From CALCKU01 sp964607445 (GTDB taxonomy: Bacteria; Pseudomonadota; Alphaproteobacteria; Caulobacterales; Maricaulaceae): a stretch of DNA of 19,748 bases. The DNA is taken from the NCBI GenBank assembly GCA_964607445.1, contig CAZSKN010000043.1, positions 1 to 19,748 of the forward strand, given 5' to 3'. The notes under the pieces were generated by a model, which was not told the origin of the DNA, did not search any database, and worked only from the letters and a program-made list of their open reading frames with translations. Of this stretch, positions 8,057-15,494 are shown piece after piece. Every line of letters starts with the position of its first letter. Positions within the stretch are counted from its first letter, which is position 1. A program made the translations under genes and the position numbers.

Positions 8057-8593
8057 TCTTTTGTTTATGCAGGGCATGCAGATGTTTCTAAAGCTTTGGA
8101 CGAACTTGCAATTCCGACAGCGCGCGTAGGGCCCGTGCCCTTCAAAACTCGTGGTGTAATTGTTGAAATTGACGATTTCAAAGCCTCCATTCAGTTGACC
8201 CAGCATTTAATAGATCTCGGCCATAAGCGTATCGGGTTTATTCGCGGTCAAGAAAACCAAGCCTCTACACAAATTCGCTTTAAAGGATATGGTGCGGCCC
8301 TAAAATCTGCAGGTCTCACGATTGATCCAGATATGGTTTTATCAGGTCAATTCGATTTTGCCTCCGGATTGCAAGCGGGTGAAAAATTTCTTTCAATGCA
8401 ATCTCCGCCAAGCGCAGTTTTTGCCGCGATGACGCGTTCCATACCCGCTGTGCCTAGCGCCGGGTTGGAAATCATTCGAGATGGGCGTCCATGCAAAGCT
8501 TGTAACACACGGGGTGACGATATACTGGCCTATCTATATTGCGCGGAATCTAGAACAGACCGTATGTGTGCTTGCCTCGAAACATCGATATGA
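8057..8593 (+). pseudogene. LacI-family regulator, truncated remnant
   Basis: Only the middle of a LacI-type repressor remains. The open frame runs from just after a stop at 8054-8056 and encodes the ligand-binding core. The family pattern is clear: 'ALDELAIPTARVGP' (the conserved AGIPxVxI strand), 'LTQHLIDLGHKRIGFIRG' (the signature LxxLGHRRIGxI), 'RFKGYGAALKSAGL', 'SGLQAGEKFL' and 'PPSAVFA'. The N-terminal DNA-binding domain of about 60 residues and the following segment are missing. After 'PPSAVFA' the family motif NDDMAxG is lost and the frame becomes unrelated sequence, so at least one frameshift or deletion occurred there; a short 'GDDI' trace of the GFDD motif may survive. The first in-frame start is a TTG at 8096 with no ribosome binding site. 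Full-length relatives are about 330-350 residues. It cannot bind DNA in the usual way and is most likely dead. Confidence 0.78.
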
Positions 8594-8631
8594 TTTGAAT
8601 ATTTGTTATTTCAATAATTATTGCCACGCTA

Positions 8632-8668
8632 ATAGATTTTATCTATCGTTGTGATACATAAAATCAAT
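8632..8668 (+). promoter_or_regulatory. OxyR-type operator upstream of katG
   Basis: Four tetranucleotides occur at exact 7-base spacing: ATAG (8632-8635), CTAT (8643-8646), ATAC (8654-8657) and CAAT (8665-8668). The established OxyR consensus is ATAG-N7-CTAT-N7-ATAG-N7-CTAT, so 14 of 16 specified bases match. The site ends 76 bases before the katG start and next to a plausible -35 element, the position expected for an activating OxyR site. No oxyR gene is in the window, so the regulator would act in trans. This is a match by eye, with no statistical search done. Confidence 0.75.
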
Positions 8669-8697
8669 TGGATTTCGAGTTTCTATAAAGATAGAAT
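8668..8697 (+). promoter_or_regulatory. Probable katG promoter
   Basis: TTGGAT (8668-8673) and TAGAAT (8692-8697) are separated by 18 bases and could be the -35 and -10 boxes. The weak -35 abutting the OxyR-type site is typical of an activator-dependent promoter. TATAAA at 8684-8689 is an alternative -10. Confidence 0.45.
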
Positions 8698-8744
8698 TTC
8701 GACTTAACACCGCACTTTAAAATGCCAAATTTTTGGAGAAAATT

Positions 8745-10937
8745 ATGAATGATATGAGCGTAGACGGTAAGGGTAAGTGCCCTATCATGCACGGAGCTAG
8801 TAAAATCTCGGCTTCGGGTAGTACATCCAATCAACATTGGTGGCCTGAACAGCTTAATCTGAAAATTCTTAATCAAAATTCTGTAAATGTGAATCCGATG
8901 GGAGAGGAATTTGATTATGTGGCGGCGTTCAACAGTTTGGATTTAAAAGCGCTCAAGGCCGATTTAACAGCGCTTATGACGGATTCTCAAGACTGGTGGC
9001 CCGCTGATTACGGTCATTATGGTGGCTTATTTGTACGTATGGCTTGGCATAGCGCCGGAACATATCGCACCTATGATGGTCGTGGTGGCGCGTCTACCGG
9101 GTCGCAACGCTTTGCCCCTCTCAACAGCTGGCCCGATAATGGGAATCTCGATAAAGCTCGCCGCCTGTTATGGCCTGTGAAGCAAAAATATGGATCGAAA
9201 ATTTCTTGGGCTGACCTTATGATCCTCGCAGGCAATGTTGCCATGGAGTCCATGGGTTTTAAAACCTTTGGGTTTGGCGGTGGCCGCGAAGATATCTACG
9301 AACCTGAGGAAGATATTTATTGGGGGCCTGAAACCGAATGGCTTGAAGATAATCGTTATACCGGTGAGCGCGATCTCGCGTCCCCGCTAGGCGCCGTACA
9401 AATGGGCCTAATATATGTGAATCCCGAAGGGCCGAATGGTAATCCTGATCCGCTTAAGTCAGCTTTTGATATTCGCGATACATTTGGACGTATGGCCATG
9501 GATGATTACGAAACCGTCGCACTTATCGCAGGGGGGCATACATTTGGTAAAGGCCACGGGGCAGGCCCCGAAGATAAGGTCGGGGTGGAACCCGAAGGCG
9601 GAAAATTAGAGGCCCAAGGGTTTGGCTGGTTGAACAGTCATGGCACAGGCAAAGGTGGGGACACCACCACTGCCGGTTTTGAAGGCGCATGGACGGTTAA
9701 CCCAACTCAATGGGACAGTGGTTACTTCGATGTTCTCCTTGGGTATGACTGGGAACAAACAACCAGTGCATCTGGTCATGTCCAGTGGACACCAACGGCC
9801 GCGTCCAATGCCGATCAACCGCCGGCAGCTCATGATGCATCACGCACAGAACCGCTTATGATGACAACAGCCGATATGGCCTTGAAACTCGATCCCGGTT
9901 TTGCGAAAATTTCCAAAAACTTTCACGAAAACCCTGATGAATTTGCCGATGCCTATGCGCGGGCATGGTTTAAATTAACCCATCGTGATATGGGGCCCAT
10001 TGCCTGTTACTTGGGTGAAGAAGTGCCGAGTGAAGAGTTGATCTGGCAAGATCCAATACCTGCTCACACTGGTGCTCATCTCACGGATGCGCAAATTGCA
10101 AGTTTGAAAAAGGAAATTTTAGGCGCAGGTTTATCGACGGCACAACTCGTGAATACAGCTTGGGCATCGGCGTCGACATTCCGGGGGTCTGATAAGCGCG
10201 GCGGTGCAAATGGTGCTCGCATTCGGCTCGCTCCGCAAAAAGATTGGGACATAAACACCTCCTCCGGTGTGAGTGATGTTATTTCTGTTCTTGAGGGCAT
10301 TCAATCCGGCTTTGACGGAAATGTTTCCGTCGCGGATTTGATTGTCTTGGGCGGGTGTGCAGCTATTGAGCAGGCCTCAGATATGTCGGTTCCGTTCACA
10401 CCGGGTCGAACAGATGCCACGCAAGCGCAAACGGATGTTGATAGTTTTGCTGTGTTAGAGCCACATTTTGATGGATTTCGTAATTACAAAAACACACAAG
10501 ACCCACGTCCGACAGAAGCCTTACTGGTCGATCGTGCCCAATTGTTAAACTTAACGGCACCTGAAATGACAGTTCTCGTCGGTGGACTTCGTAGCTTGGG
10601 CGCAAATGCGGCAGGGTCAAGTCATGGCGTGATGACAGACAATGCAGCTACGCTTTCAAACGAGGTCTTTGTGAATTTACTAGATATGTCTACAGAATGG
10701 ACAGCGATAGATTCATCCGAAGAGGTGTTCGAAGGCCGGGATCGGAAAAATGGGAAGGTAAAATATACGGCCACACGTGCTGACCTTGTTTTTGGTTCTA
10801 ATTCTATATTGCGCGGTCTGGCTGAAGTTTATGCCGAAACCGGAGCCGAGGCGAAGTTTAAAGCTGACTTCATTGCAGCTTGGAATAAAGTAATGATGTT
10901 AGATCGTTTTGACATAACCTATAATCGAACCGCTTAA
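8745..10937 (+). CDS. katG: Catalase-peroxidase KatG
   Basis: A 730-residue bifunctional heme enzyme that destroys hydrogen peroxide by catalase and peroxidase reactions. Start ATG at 8745 has GGAG six bases upstream; an in-frame TTG at 8733 overlaps that site and is rejected. The distal heme pocket is R98, W101 and H102 (RMAWHSAGTYR). The Met-Tyr-Trp crosslink partners that allow catalase activity are W101, Y224 (GLIYVNPEGP) and M250 (GRMAM). The proximal heme ligand is H265 (GGHTFGKGHG). The second, heme-free domain is complete. One oddity: the conserved mobile arginine of the 'GPxxRY' motif (Arg418 in the M. tuberculosis enzyme) is Cys421 here (GPIACYLG, codon TGT at 10005-10007). In related enzymes, changing this Arg lowers catalase activity. 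An OxyR-type site precedes the gene and a terminator follows it, so it is a single-gene unit. Confidence 0.97.
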   Translation: MNDMSVDGKGKCPIMHGASKISASGSTSNQHWWPEQLNLKILNQNSVNVNPMGEEFDYVAAFNSLDLKALKADLTALMTDSQDWWPADYGHYGGLFVRMAWHSAGTYRTYDGRGGASTGSQRFAPLNSWPDNGNLDKARRLLWPVKQKYGSKISWADLMILAGNVAMESMGFKTFGFGGGREDIYEPEEDIYWGPETEWLEDNRYTGERDLASPLGAVQMGLIYVNPEGPNGNPDPLKSAFDIRDTFGRMAMDDYETVALIAGGHTFGKGHGAGPEDKVGVEPEGGKLEAQGFGWLNSHGTGKGGDTTTAGFEGAWTVNPTQWDSGYFDVLLGYDWEQTTSASGHVQWTPTAASNADQPPAAHDASRTEPLMMTTADMALKLDPGFAKISKNFHENPDEFADAYARAWFKLTHRDMGPIACYLGEEVPSEELIWQDPIPAHTGAHLTDAQIASLKKEILGAGLSTAQLVNTAWASASTFRGSDKRGGANGARIRLAPQKDWDINTSSGVSDVISVLEGIQSGFDGNVSVADLIVLGGCAAIEQASDMSVPFTPGRTDATQAQTDVDSFAVLEPHFDGFRNYKNTQDPRPTEALLVDRAQLLNLTAPEMTVLVGGLRSLGANAAGSSHGVMTDNAATLSNEVFVNLLDMSTEWTAIDSSEEVFEGRDRKNGKVKYTATRADLVFGSNSILRGLAEVYAETGAEAKFKADFIAAWNKVMMLDRFDITYNRTA

Positions 10938-10944
10938 AGCATTT

Positions 10945-10972
10945 AAGACCCCGGATTTAACTGGGGTCTTCT
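10945..10972 (+). terminator. Terminator after katG
   Basis: AAGACCCC (10945-10952) pairs perfectly with GGGGTCTT (10963-10970) around a 10-base loop, 8 bases after the katG stop. The downstream tract (CTAT) is short of T, but the 8-bp stem rich in G-C pairs is strong. Confidence 0.7.
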
Positions 10973-11008
10973 ATGTCGTCGTTTAGGGAGGCTGTAGAGT
11001 TCCCTACA

Positions 11009-11022
11009 TGCGTTTAAACGCA
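11009..11022. promoter_or_regulatory. 14-base perfect palindrome
   Basis: TGCGTTTAAACGCA is its own reverse complement, the kind of symmetry seen in binding sites of dimeric regulators. It lies 40 bases after the katG terminator and has no gene start close by, so its target is unclear. Confidence 0.25.
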
Positions 11023-11166
11023 GACATTTTATATTTAGCTTATAAGTGAAGTTTTGCTTATCATCCAGAGCGCAACCCTTTCGTAGTTTTACGTTTTCGG
11101 GTGTGCCGAACTCGCACTATATAGGAATAAGTCAGGCATTACGCCGATGCAATGCGATACGATCTG

Positions 11167-11211
11167 ATCGGGTGAACCGCGAGGGTAAACCCTGAGAGCA
11201 AACCGATTTTT
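11167..11211 (+). other. Nested hairpin with T-run, possible small-RNA part
   Basis: ATCGG (11167-11171) pairs with CCGAT (11203-11207). Inside it AGGG-TAAA-CCCT (11182-11193) forms a tetraloop hairpin, and a run of five T begins at 11207. The next terminator follows 12 bases later. This suggests a folded transcript, but I cannot match it to a known RNA family. Confidence 0.3.
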
Positions 11212-11222
11212 ACATGCAAATC

Positions 11223-11254
11223 CCCTTCTAAGGCATTGATAGGAGGGCTTTTTT
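11223..11254 (+). terminator. Intrinsic terminator, no gene upstream
   Basis: CCCTTCTA (11223-11230) pairs with TAGGAGGG (11240-11247), eight pairs with one T-G wobble, around a 9-base loop. A C and six T (11249-11254) follow directly. This is a textbook Rho-independent form on the plus strand, yet no protein gene ends near it, so it may close a small RNA. Confidence 0.6.
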
Positions 11255-11455
11255 ATATACCGTAAGGCCGATTAAGGCGCATTATTAGGGATGCATCGTA
11301 CCTGCCGCGATATCTCATGCGAGACTGTCCGTGGATAAATTACTGAGGTGTGACGAAACTTTGTCCGGTGAGTGTCCAATCTCACGATATTCAACATAAA
11401 CTCATGCGGCCCGAATACGGGTAATGTGACAATATATACCCTGCTATGAAATTGG

Positions 11456-11498
11456 GGGTGCAAAAGAATGGAGTGCGTGCGGCACCCAAAACTTTTTT
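11456..11498 (+). terminator. Second terminator-like hairpin, no gene upstream
   Basis: GGGTGC (11456-11461) pairs with GCACCC (11482-11487) around a 20-base loop, followed by AAAAC and six T (11493-11498). The long loop and the gap before the T-run make it weaker than the one at 11223-11254. Confidence 0.35.
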
Positions 11499-11811
11499 AC
11501 TCGTAATTACCTTTCAATGGCGGTGTAAAACCTGCCAGATGACAATGTAGAATTCGAGCCCTATAGCGGCGATGTATTGGCATTGCGGACGGCGTAAACG
11601 GCCTCCATTTCTAATTTTTTCGATATCGTCGGGCGGGTTTTGAAAGCTTACGGTGGGATAAATTCATATATGCCGCGCGGGCATTTTCAGGACCGTTTGG
11701 AACTCCAAAATAGGCGTCTTTACATATTTAGAATATTAATTTTTTTTCGTCCATTCTTTGAGGATATGAGTGATTTGCCGCAATAACACATGTGCTTTTG
11801 TGAATTACAAG

Positions 11812-11839
11812 GTTAAATTAACTATTTGTTTTTTATAAT
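11812..11839 (+). promoter_or_regulatory. Promoter-like element before the Amt-kinase gene
   Basis: A perfect TATAAT (-10) at 11834-11839 lies 40 bases before the start codon. Just upstream is the symmetric GTTAA-A-TTAAC (11812-11822), sitting where a -35 box would be expected; no good TTGACA is present. This pattern suits an activated or operator-controlled promoter. Confidence 0.4.
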
Positions 11840-11879
11840 TCTTGAATAATGGCATTCAAAATTTGGGGAACGTCAATAT

Positions 11880-14800
11880 ATGAATGATAGCTGGACAGTC
11901 ATTGCTGCATTTCTGGTTTTTTTAATGCAGGCCGGATTTTTACTTATTGAGGCCGGGTCTGTCCGGTCAAAAAATTCTGTAAATGTGGCTCAGAAAAACG
12001 TATCTGACATGGTCATTTGCATAGCCTGTTATTCTCTGGTCGGATTTGGCTTGATGTATGGCCCGTCATTTGGCGGCTATATTGGAATGGGCGGTGTTAA
12101 AACGGCATTGCAGGATCAGGGCGGCTGGCCCGAACTTTTGTTATTTAACCTCGCTTTTTGTTCAGTTGTCGCCACGATTGTCTCTGGTGCTGTTGCTGAG
12201 CGTATGAGGATCGAGGCTTATTTTATTAGCACAGCCTGTATTGCCTTACTGGTTTACCCCGTATTTGGACATTGGGTGTGGGGCAATACGATCATTACGT
12301 CCAATTTAGCCTATCTGGCCAATTTAGGTTTTGTCGATCATGCCGGCGGGGTAGCCATTCATGCTCTGGGAGGGTTTTACGCCTTAGCAGCCATTTTTTT
12401 ATTGGGGCCACGAAAAGGGCGGTTTGATGAAAATGGACAGGTTCAGCCGATATCGGGCTATAGTGCTGTTCTGGCATTAACGGGCGCTTTAATTTTATTT
12501 GTGACGTGGATCCCGTTCAATACGGGCGCGTTAGAACTGGGCTCGCAATTATTTGGCGATGTGGCGCTTGCGACCGTTATTGCAGGCTCTGCGGGTGGTT
12601 TAGCGGGAAAGATGTCAGGCTTTTTCCTGCATAAACGTACATTTGAGCCCTCTGCAAGTTTTAATGGACTTCTAGGTGGGCTTGTGGCGGTAACGGCCGG
12701 GGTCACTTATCTTGGACCCGTCGGGGCTTTTGCGATTGGAAGTCTAGGCGGTTTAGCGGCGATTATGGGTAATTATGTGCTGTTACATAGGTTTAAAGTT
12801 GATGACCCTGTTGGGGTTGTCGGCGTACATGGGCTTGCAGGTATTGTGGGCGCAATATTATTCCCAATGTTTTCCATTAAGGACTTACCTGCGGGGAACA
12901 TGATAAGCCAGATTGCTGTTCAGGGGTTTGGTATCTTTGTGTGCTTTGCATGGGCCTTTATAACGGGGGGCATAATTATCGGAACATTGAAAAAACTAGA
13001 ATTTCTTCGCGTGAGCGAGGCGCAGGAACATTTAGGATTAAATATAGGTGAGCATATCCCTAACATATCAAAAGAGCACCTGGAGGCAGGGTTCAAAGCT
13101 TCGACAAAAGCTGCTGCCGGTCAGAAGTCCGGCCTATATTCTACAGATTCAATAGGGTCTGAAGTTGGCCTTGCACTGGCTGAAATAACCAGTGAAAACA
13201 AACGGCTGGCAGAAGAGTCTTTGGCGAAATCGACGATGTATTCTGAAGCTACGGAAAGCTTAACCGATGGGCTGCTTATCTATGATAAAGCCGGAATTAT
13301 TGTCGAGTTTAATAGTGCGTTTAATGAGATCATGCAAATCTTGAATGTGGAATGTGCGATTGGTATGACGCGTCGAGACTATGTATCCGAACTTCTGAAA
13401 GCCGGCATATTTTCTACTAACGGTGTGCCCAATGATCAGTGGTTAGATGATTATTTTGCCTCTGTTAACCTGTCCGATACTCGCGAAGAAAATTTATCTG
13501 TGGGTGATGCTCATTTCATCCGTCGGAGTCGCCCAATCCCGTCGGGCGGGCAGATCATGACGATTACAGATGTAACGGAACTCAAAGAGGCGCTCGATAA
13601 AGCCAAAAGTGCAGAAAAAGCTAAGGCAGAATTTTTGGCGAATATGAGCCATGAAATACGTACTCCGATGAATGGTATCATAGGTATGACAGAGCTTTTA
13701 AGCCGTTCTGAATTAGATAATCGCCAAAAACGCTTTGTTGAGATTATTTCAAACTCGGGCAATGCATTGATGACGATTATCAATGATATATTAGATTTCT
13801 CTAAGATTGACGCCGGTAAAGTCCAGTTAAATCCTGTACCCTTTGTTTTAAGGGATAGTATTGAAGACGTAACGATAATGTTGTCAAACTCGGCGGCCGA
13901 GAAAAATTTGGATTTATTGGTCAGAATGCAGCCTGATCTGCCATCGACCTATATTGGCGATGTTGGAAGGGTGCGTCAGATATTGACCAACCTTGTTGGA
14001 AATGCCTTGAAGTTTACGCATTATGGGCATGTTCTTATTGACGTTTCCGGACAGGTTAATGGAGATACTGTCGATTTAGTTATTCGTGTCGAAGATACGG
14101 GTATAGGTATTCCCGAATCTCAGATCGAAAATGTCTTTCAGAAATTCAGACAGGTTGATGGCACGACAACACGGGAATATGAAGGTACCGGGTTGGGTTT
14201 ATCGATTTCCTCTAACCTTGTGGAGTTAATGGGGGGGCAAATCAGCGTCACAAGTGTTGTAAACACCGGCAGTGTCTTTACAATACACCTAAGCCTGCCG
14301 AGCCATCAAGACCTTGAACCCGTAAAAAAACTCCCGATCGAAATTATTGGCGCCAATATGTTATTGGTTGATGATAATGTCGTGAATCGAAATATTTTAC
14401 GCGAACAGGTTAAACATTGGAAATGCCGAAGTGTCGCCGTAGAGAGCAGCGCGAAAGCCATTAAAGTTCTTGAGAATGCAAGAGACAAAGGCATTAAAAT
14501 AGATCTCATCATTACAGATTATCATATGCCGGGAATGAACGGCGAGGACCTTTTTAATGCCTTACAACTCCGTCCTGAATTTGCTGATATTCCTGTCATT
14601 ATGCTGACCTCGGTCGATGATGATCACATGATAAAAAGATTGAAAGAGCAAGGTCTGGCGGGTCTTTTGACGAAACCTGCGCGCTCATCTCTTTTATTAG
14701 ATACGATAACGACATGTATATTTGAGGCTCAAAATGCGTCTGAAAATCCAATAAATGGAACCCCGGATTTTTTGGACGACCGTCTTGTACCATTATCGGA

Positions 14801-15278
14801 TGCATTACCGCAAGCCCGGAGAGAAAAACCGCGTGATATTGAACGTCGTTTGCAACCCCGGGCCGAATCGCCAGTGGATCGACGCCTAGATGTTCTGATA
14901 GCGGAAGATAATGAAACCAATCAGGTTTATATCAAATATTTGATGGAAGAGCTCGGCTTGAGCTTTAAAATTGTACCGACGGGGCGAGCCGCCGTTGATT
15001 ATTGGCGTAGTGAAAATCCCTCAATAATTTTGATGGATATTTCAATGCCTGATATGAACGGCTATGAAGCCACTCACGTTATTAGAGCCGATGAGGCTAA
15101 ATATAATAAAGTCAGAACCCCAATTATCGCCGTGACGGCGCATACTCTTTCTGGTGATGAAGAACGATGTTTAGAGGCCGGAATGGATGATTATATTTCG
15201 AAACCTGTATCCATAATGGGTATTCGAACAAAGATTAACCAATGGAGTAAAGCCGATATTTTAAAAGATACGGCCTAA
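11880..15278 (+). CDS. Ammonium transporter-hybrid histidine kinase fusion (ammonium sensor)
   Basis: A 1132-residue membrane sensor. Residues 1-370 are a complete Amt/AmtB channel domain with about 11 membrane segments. It keeps the pore twin histidines (H161 in AIHALGG, H317 in GVHGLAG), the aspartate D153, the Phe gates F89, F93 and F213, and W134; but the position of E. coli AmtB Ser219 is Ala217. A linker helix (about 430-455) leads to a PAS-like domain (455-565). Then come HisKA with phospho-acceptor H591 (SHEIRTP) and HATPase with N708, DTGIGI (739-744) and GTGLGL (769-774). REC1 has acidic D831/D832, phospho-site D880 and K932. REC2 has E1009/D1010, D1053, T1086 and K1108. All catalytic residues are present. 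No output domain exists, so a separate Hpt protein and regulator are expected. Such fusions are known; Amt5 of Kuenenia stuttgartiensis was shown to sense ammonium. GGGGAA precedes the ATG by about 11 bases. Confidence 0.95.
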   Translation: MNDSWTVIAAFLVFLMQAGFLLIEAGSVRSKNSVNVAQKNVSDMVICIACYSLVGFGLMYGPSFGGYIGMGGVKTALQDQGGWPELLLFNLAFCSVVATIVSGAVAERMRIEAYFISTACIALLVYPVFGHWVWGNTIITSNLAYLANLGFVDHAGGVAIHALGGFYALAAIFLLGPRKGRFDENGQVQPISGYSAVLALTGALILFVTWIPFNTGALELGSQLFGDVALATVIAGSAGGLAGKMSGFFLHKRTFEPSASFNGLLGGLVAVTAGVTYLGPVGAFAIGSLGGLAAIMGNYVLLHRFKVDDPVGVVGVHGLAGIVGAILFPMFSIKDLPAGNMISQIAVQGFGIFVCFAWAFITGGIIIGTLKKLEFLRVSEAQEHLGLNIGEHIPNISKEHLEAGFKASTKAAAGQKSGLYSTDSIGSEVGLALAEITSENKRLAEESLAKSTMYSEATESLTDGLLIYDKAGIIVEFNSAFNEIMQILNVECAIGMTRRDYVSELLKAGIFSTNGVPNDQWLDDYFASVNLSDTREENLSVGDAHFIRRSRPIPSGGQIMTITDVTELKEALDKAKSAEKAKAEFLANMSHEIRTPMNGIIGMTELLSRSELDNRQKRFVEIISNSGNALMTIINDILDFSKIDAGKVQLNPVPFVLRDSIEDVTIMLSNSAAEKNLDLLVRMQPDLPSTYIGDVGRVRQILTNLVGNALKFTHYGHVLIDVSGQVNGDTVDLVIRVEDTGIGIPESQIENVFQKFRQVDGTTTREYEGTGLGLSISSNLVELMGGQISVTSVVNTGSVFTIHLSLPSHQDLEPVKKLPIEIIGANMLLVDDNVVNRNILREQVKHWKCRSVAVESSAKAIKVLENARDKGIKIDLIITDYHMPGMNGEDLFNALQLRPEFADIPVIMLTSVDDDHMIKRLKEQGLAGLLTKPARSSLLLDTITTCIFEAQNASENPINGTPDFLDDRLVPLSDALPQARREKPRDIERRLQPRAESPVDRRLDVLIAEDNETNQVYIKYLMEELGLSFKIVPTGRAAVDYWRSENPSIILMDISMPDMNGYEATHVIRADEAKYNKVRTPIIAVTAHTLSGDEERCLEAGMDDYISKPVSIMGIRTKINQWSKADILKDTA

Positions 15279-15471
15279 AAGTGAAAATTCGGTCTTAAAT
15301 CTACGATCCATTCATGAGATTAGATTCTTGCTCTTCCAGACAGTCGGTCTAGGTCAAACTTGGCGGTCAGACACTTCATGCGTAAGGCGATGGGCGCGCA
15401 TCACGCAATATACAAGCGGAGCTCCAGAGCGAAATCATACTAATTGAGGAGTCGATTTGGGGTGCTGATTG

Positions 15472-15494
15472 GGGAGGCTGACCCTAAGCCTCCC
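15472..15494. terminator. Perfect hairpin over the stop codon of the FAD/decarboxylase gene
   Basis: GGGAGGCT (15472-15479) and AGCCTCCC (15487-15494) form a perfect 8-bp stem around a 7-base loop. The loop contains the minus-strand TAG stop at 15484-15486. No T-run follows on either strand, so it may protect the 3' end of the mRNA or work as a Rho-aided end between the two convergent genes. Confidence 0.45.

Larger units (their letters stand above)
10973..11879. other. Long gene-free stretch before the Amt-kinase gene
   Basis: About 900 bases without a credible gene on either strand. The longest open frame (11272-11463, minus, 63 codons) has no recognisable product and no ribosome binding site. 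The stretch holds a 14-base perfect palindrome (TGCGTTTAAACGCA, 11009-11022) and a small inverted repeat TAGGGA/TCCCTA (10984-10989 and 11001-11006). It also holds two hairpins followed by T-runs (listed separately), another nested hairpin at 11167-11211, and an AT-rich promoter-like zone at about 11780-11840. Small RNA genes, or a decayed gene, are the likeliest contents. Confidence 0.5.

Noticed and set aside
8733..8744. TTG start for KatG at 8733.
   Set aside because: This codon overlaps the GGAG that serves the ATG at 8745.
11161..11206. A thiamine riboswitch, suggested by CTGAGA near GATCTGAT.
   Set aside because: The conserved parts are in the wrong order, the rest of the THI element is absent, and no thiamine gene follows.
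11272..11463. A minus-strand frame of 63 codons.
   Set aside because: No ribosome binding site, no recognisable domain, and an unusual composition; probably chance.
11849..11868. Sigma-54 promoter (TGGCATTCAAAATTTGG) before the Amt-kinase gene.
   Set aside because: The -24-like TGGCA is there but the required GC at the -12 position is missing.
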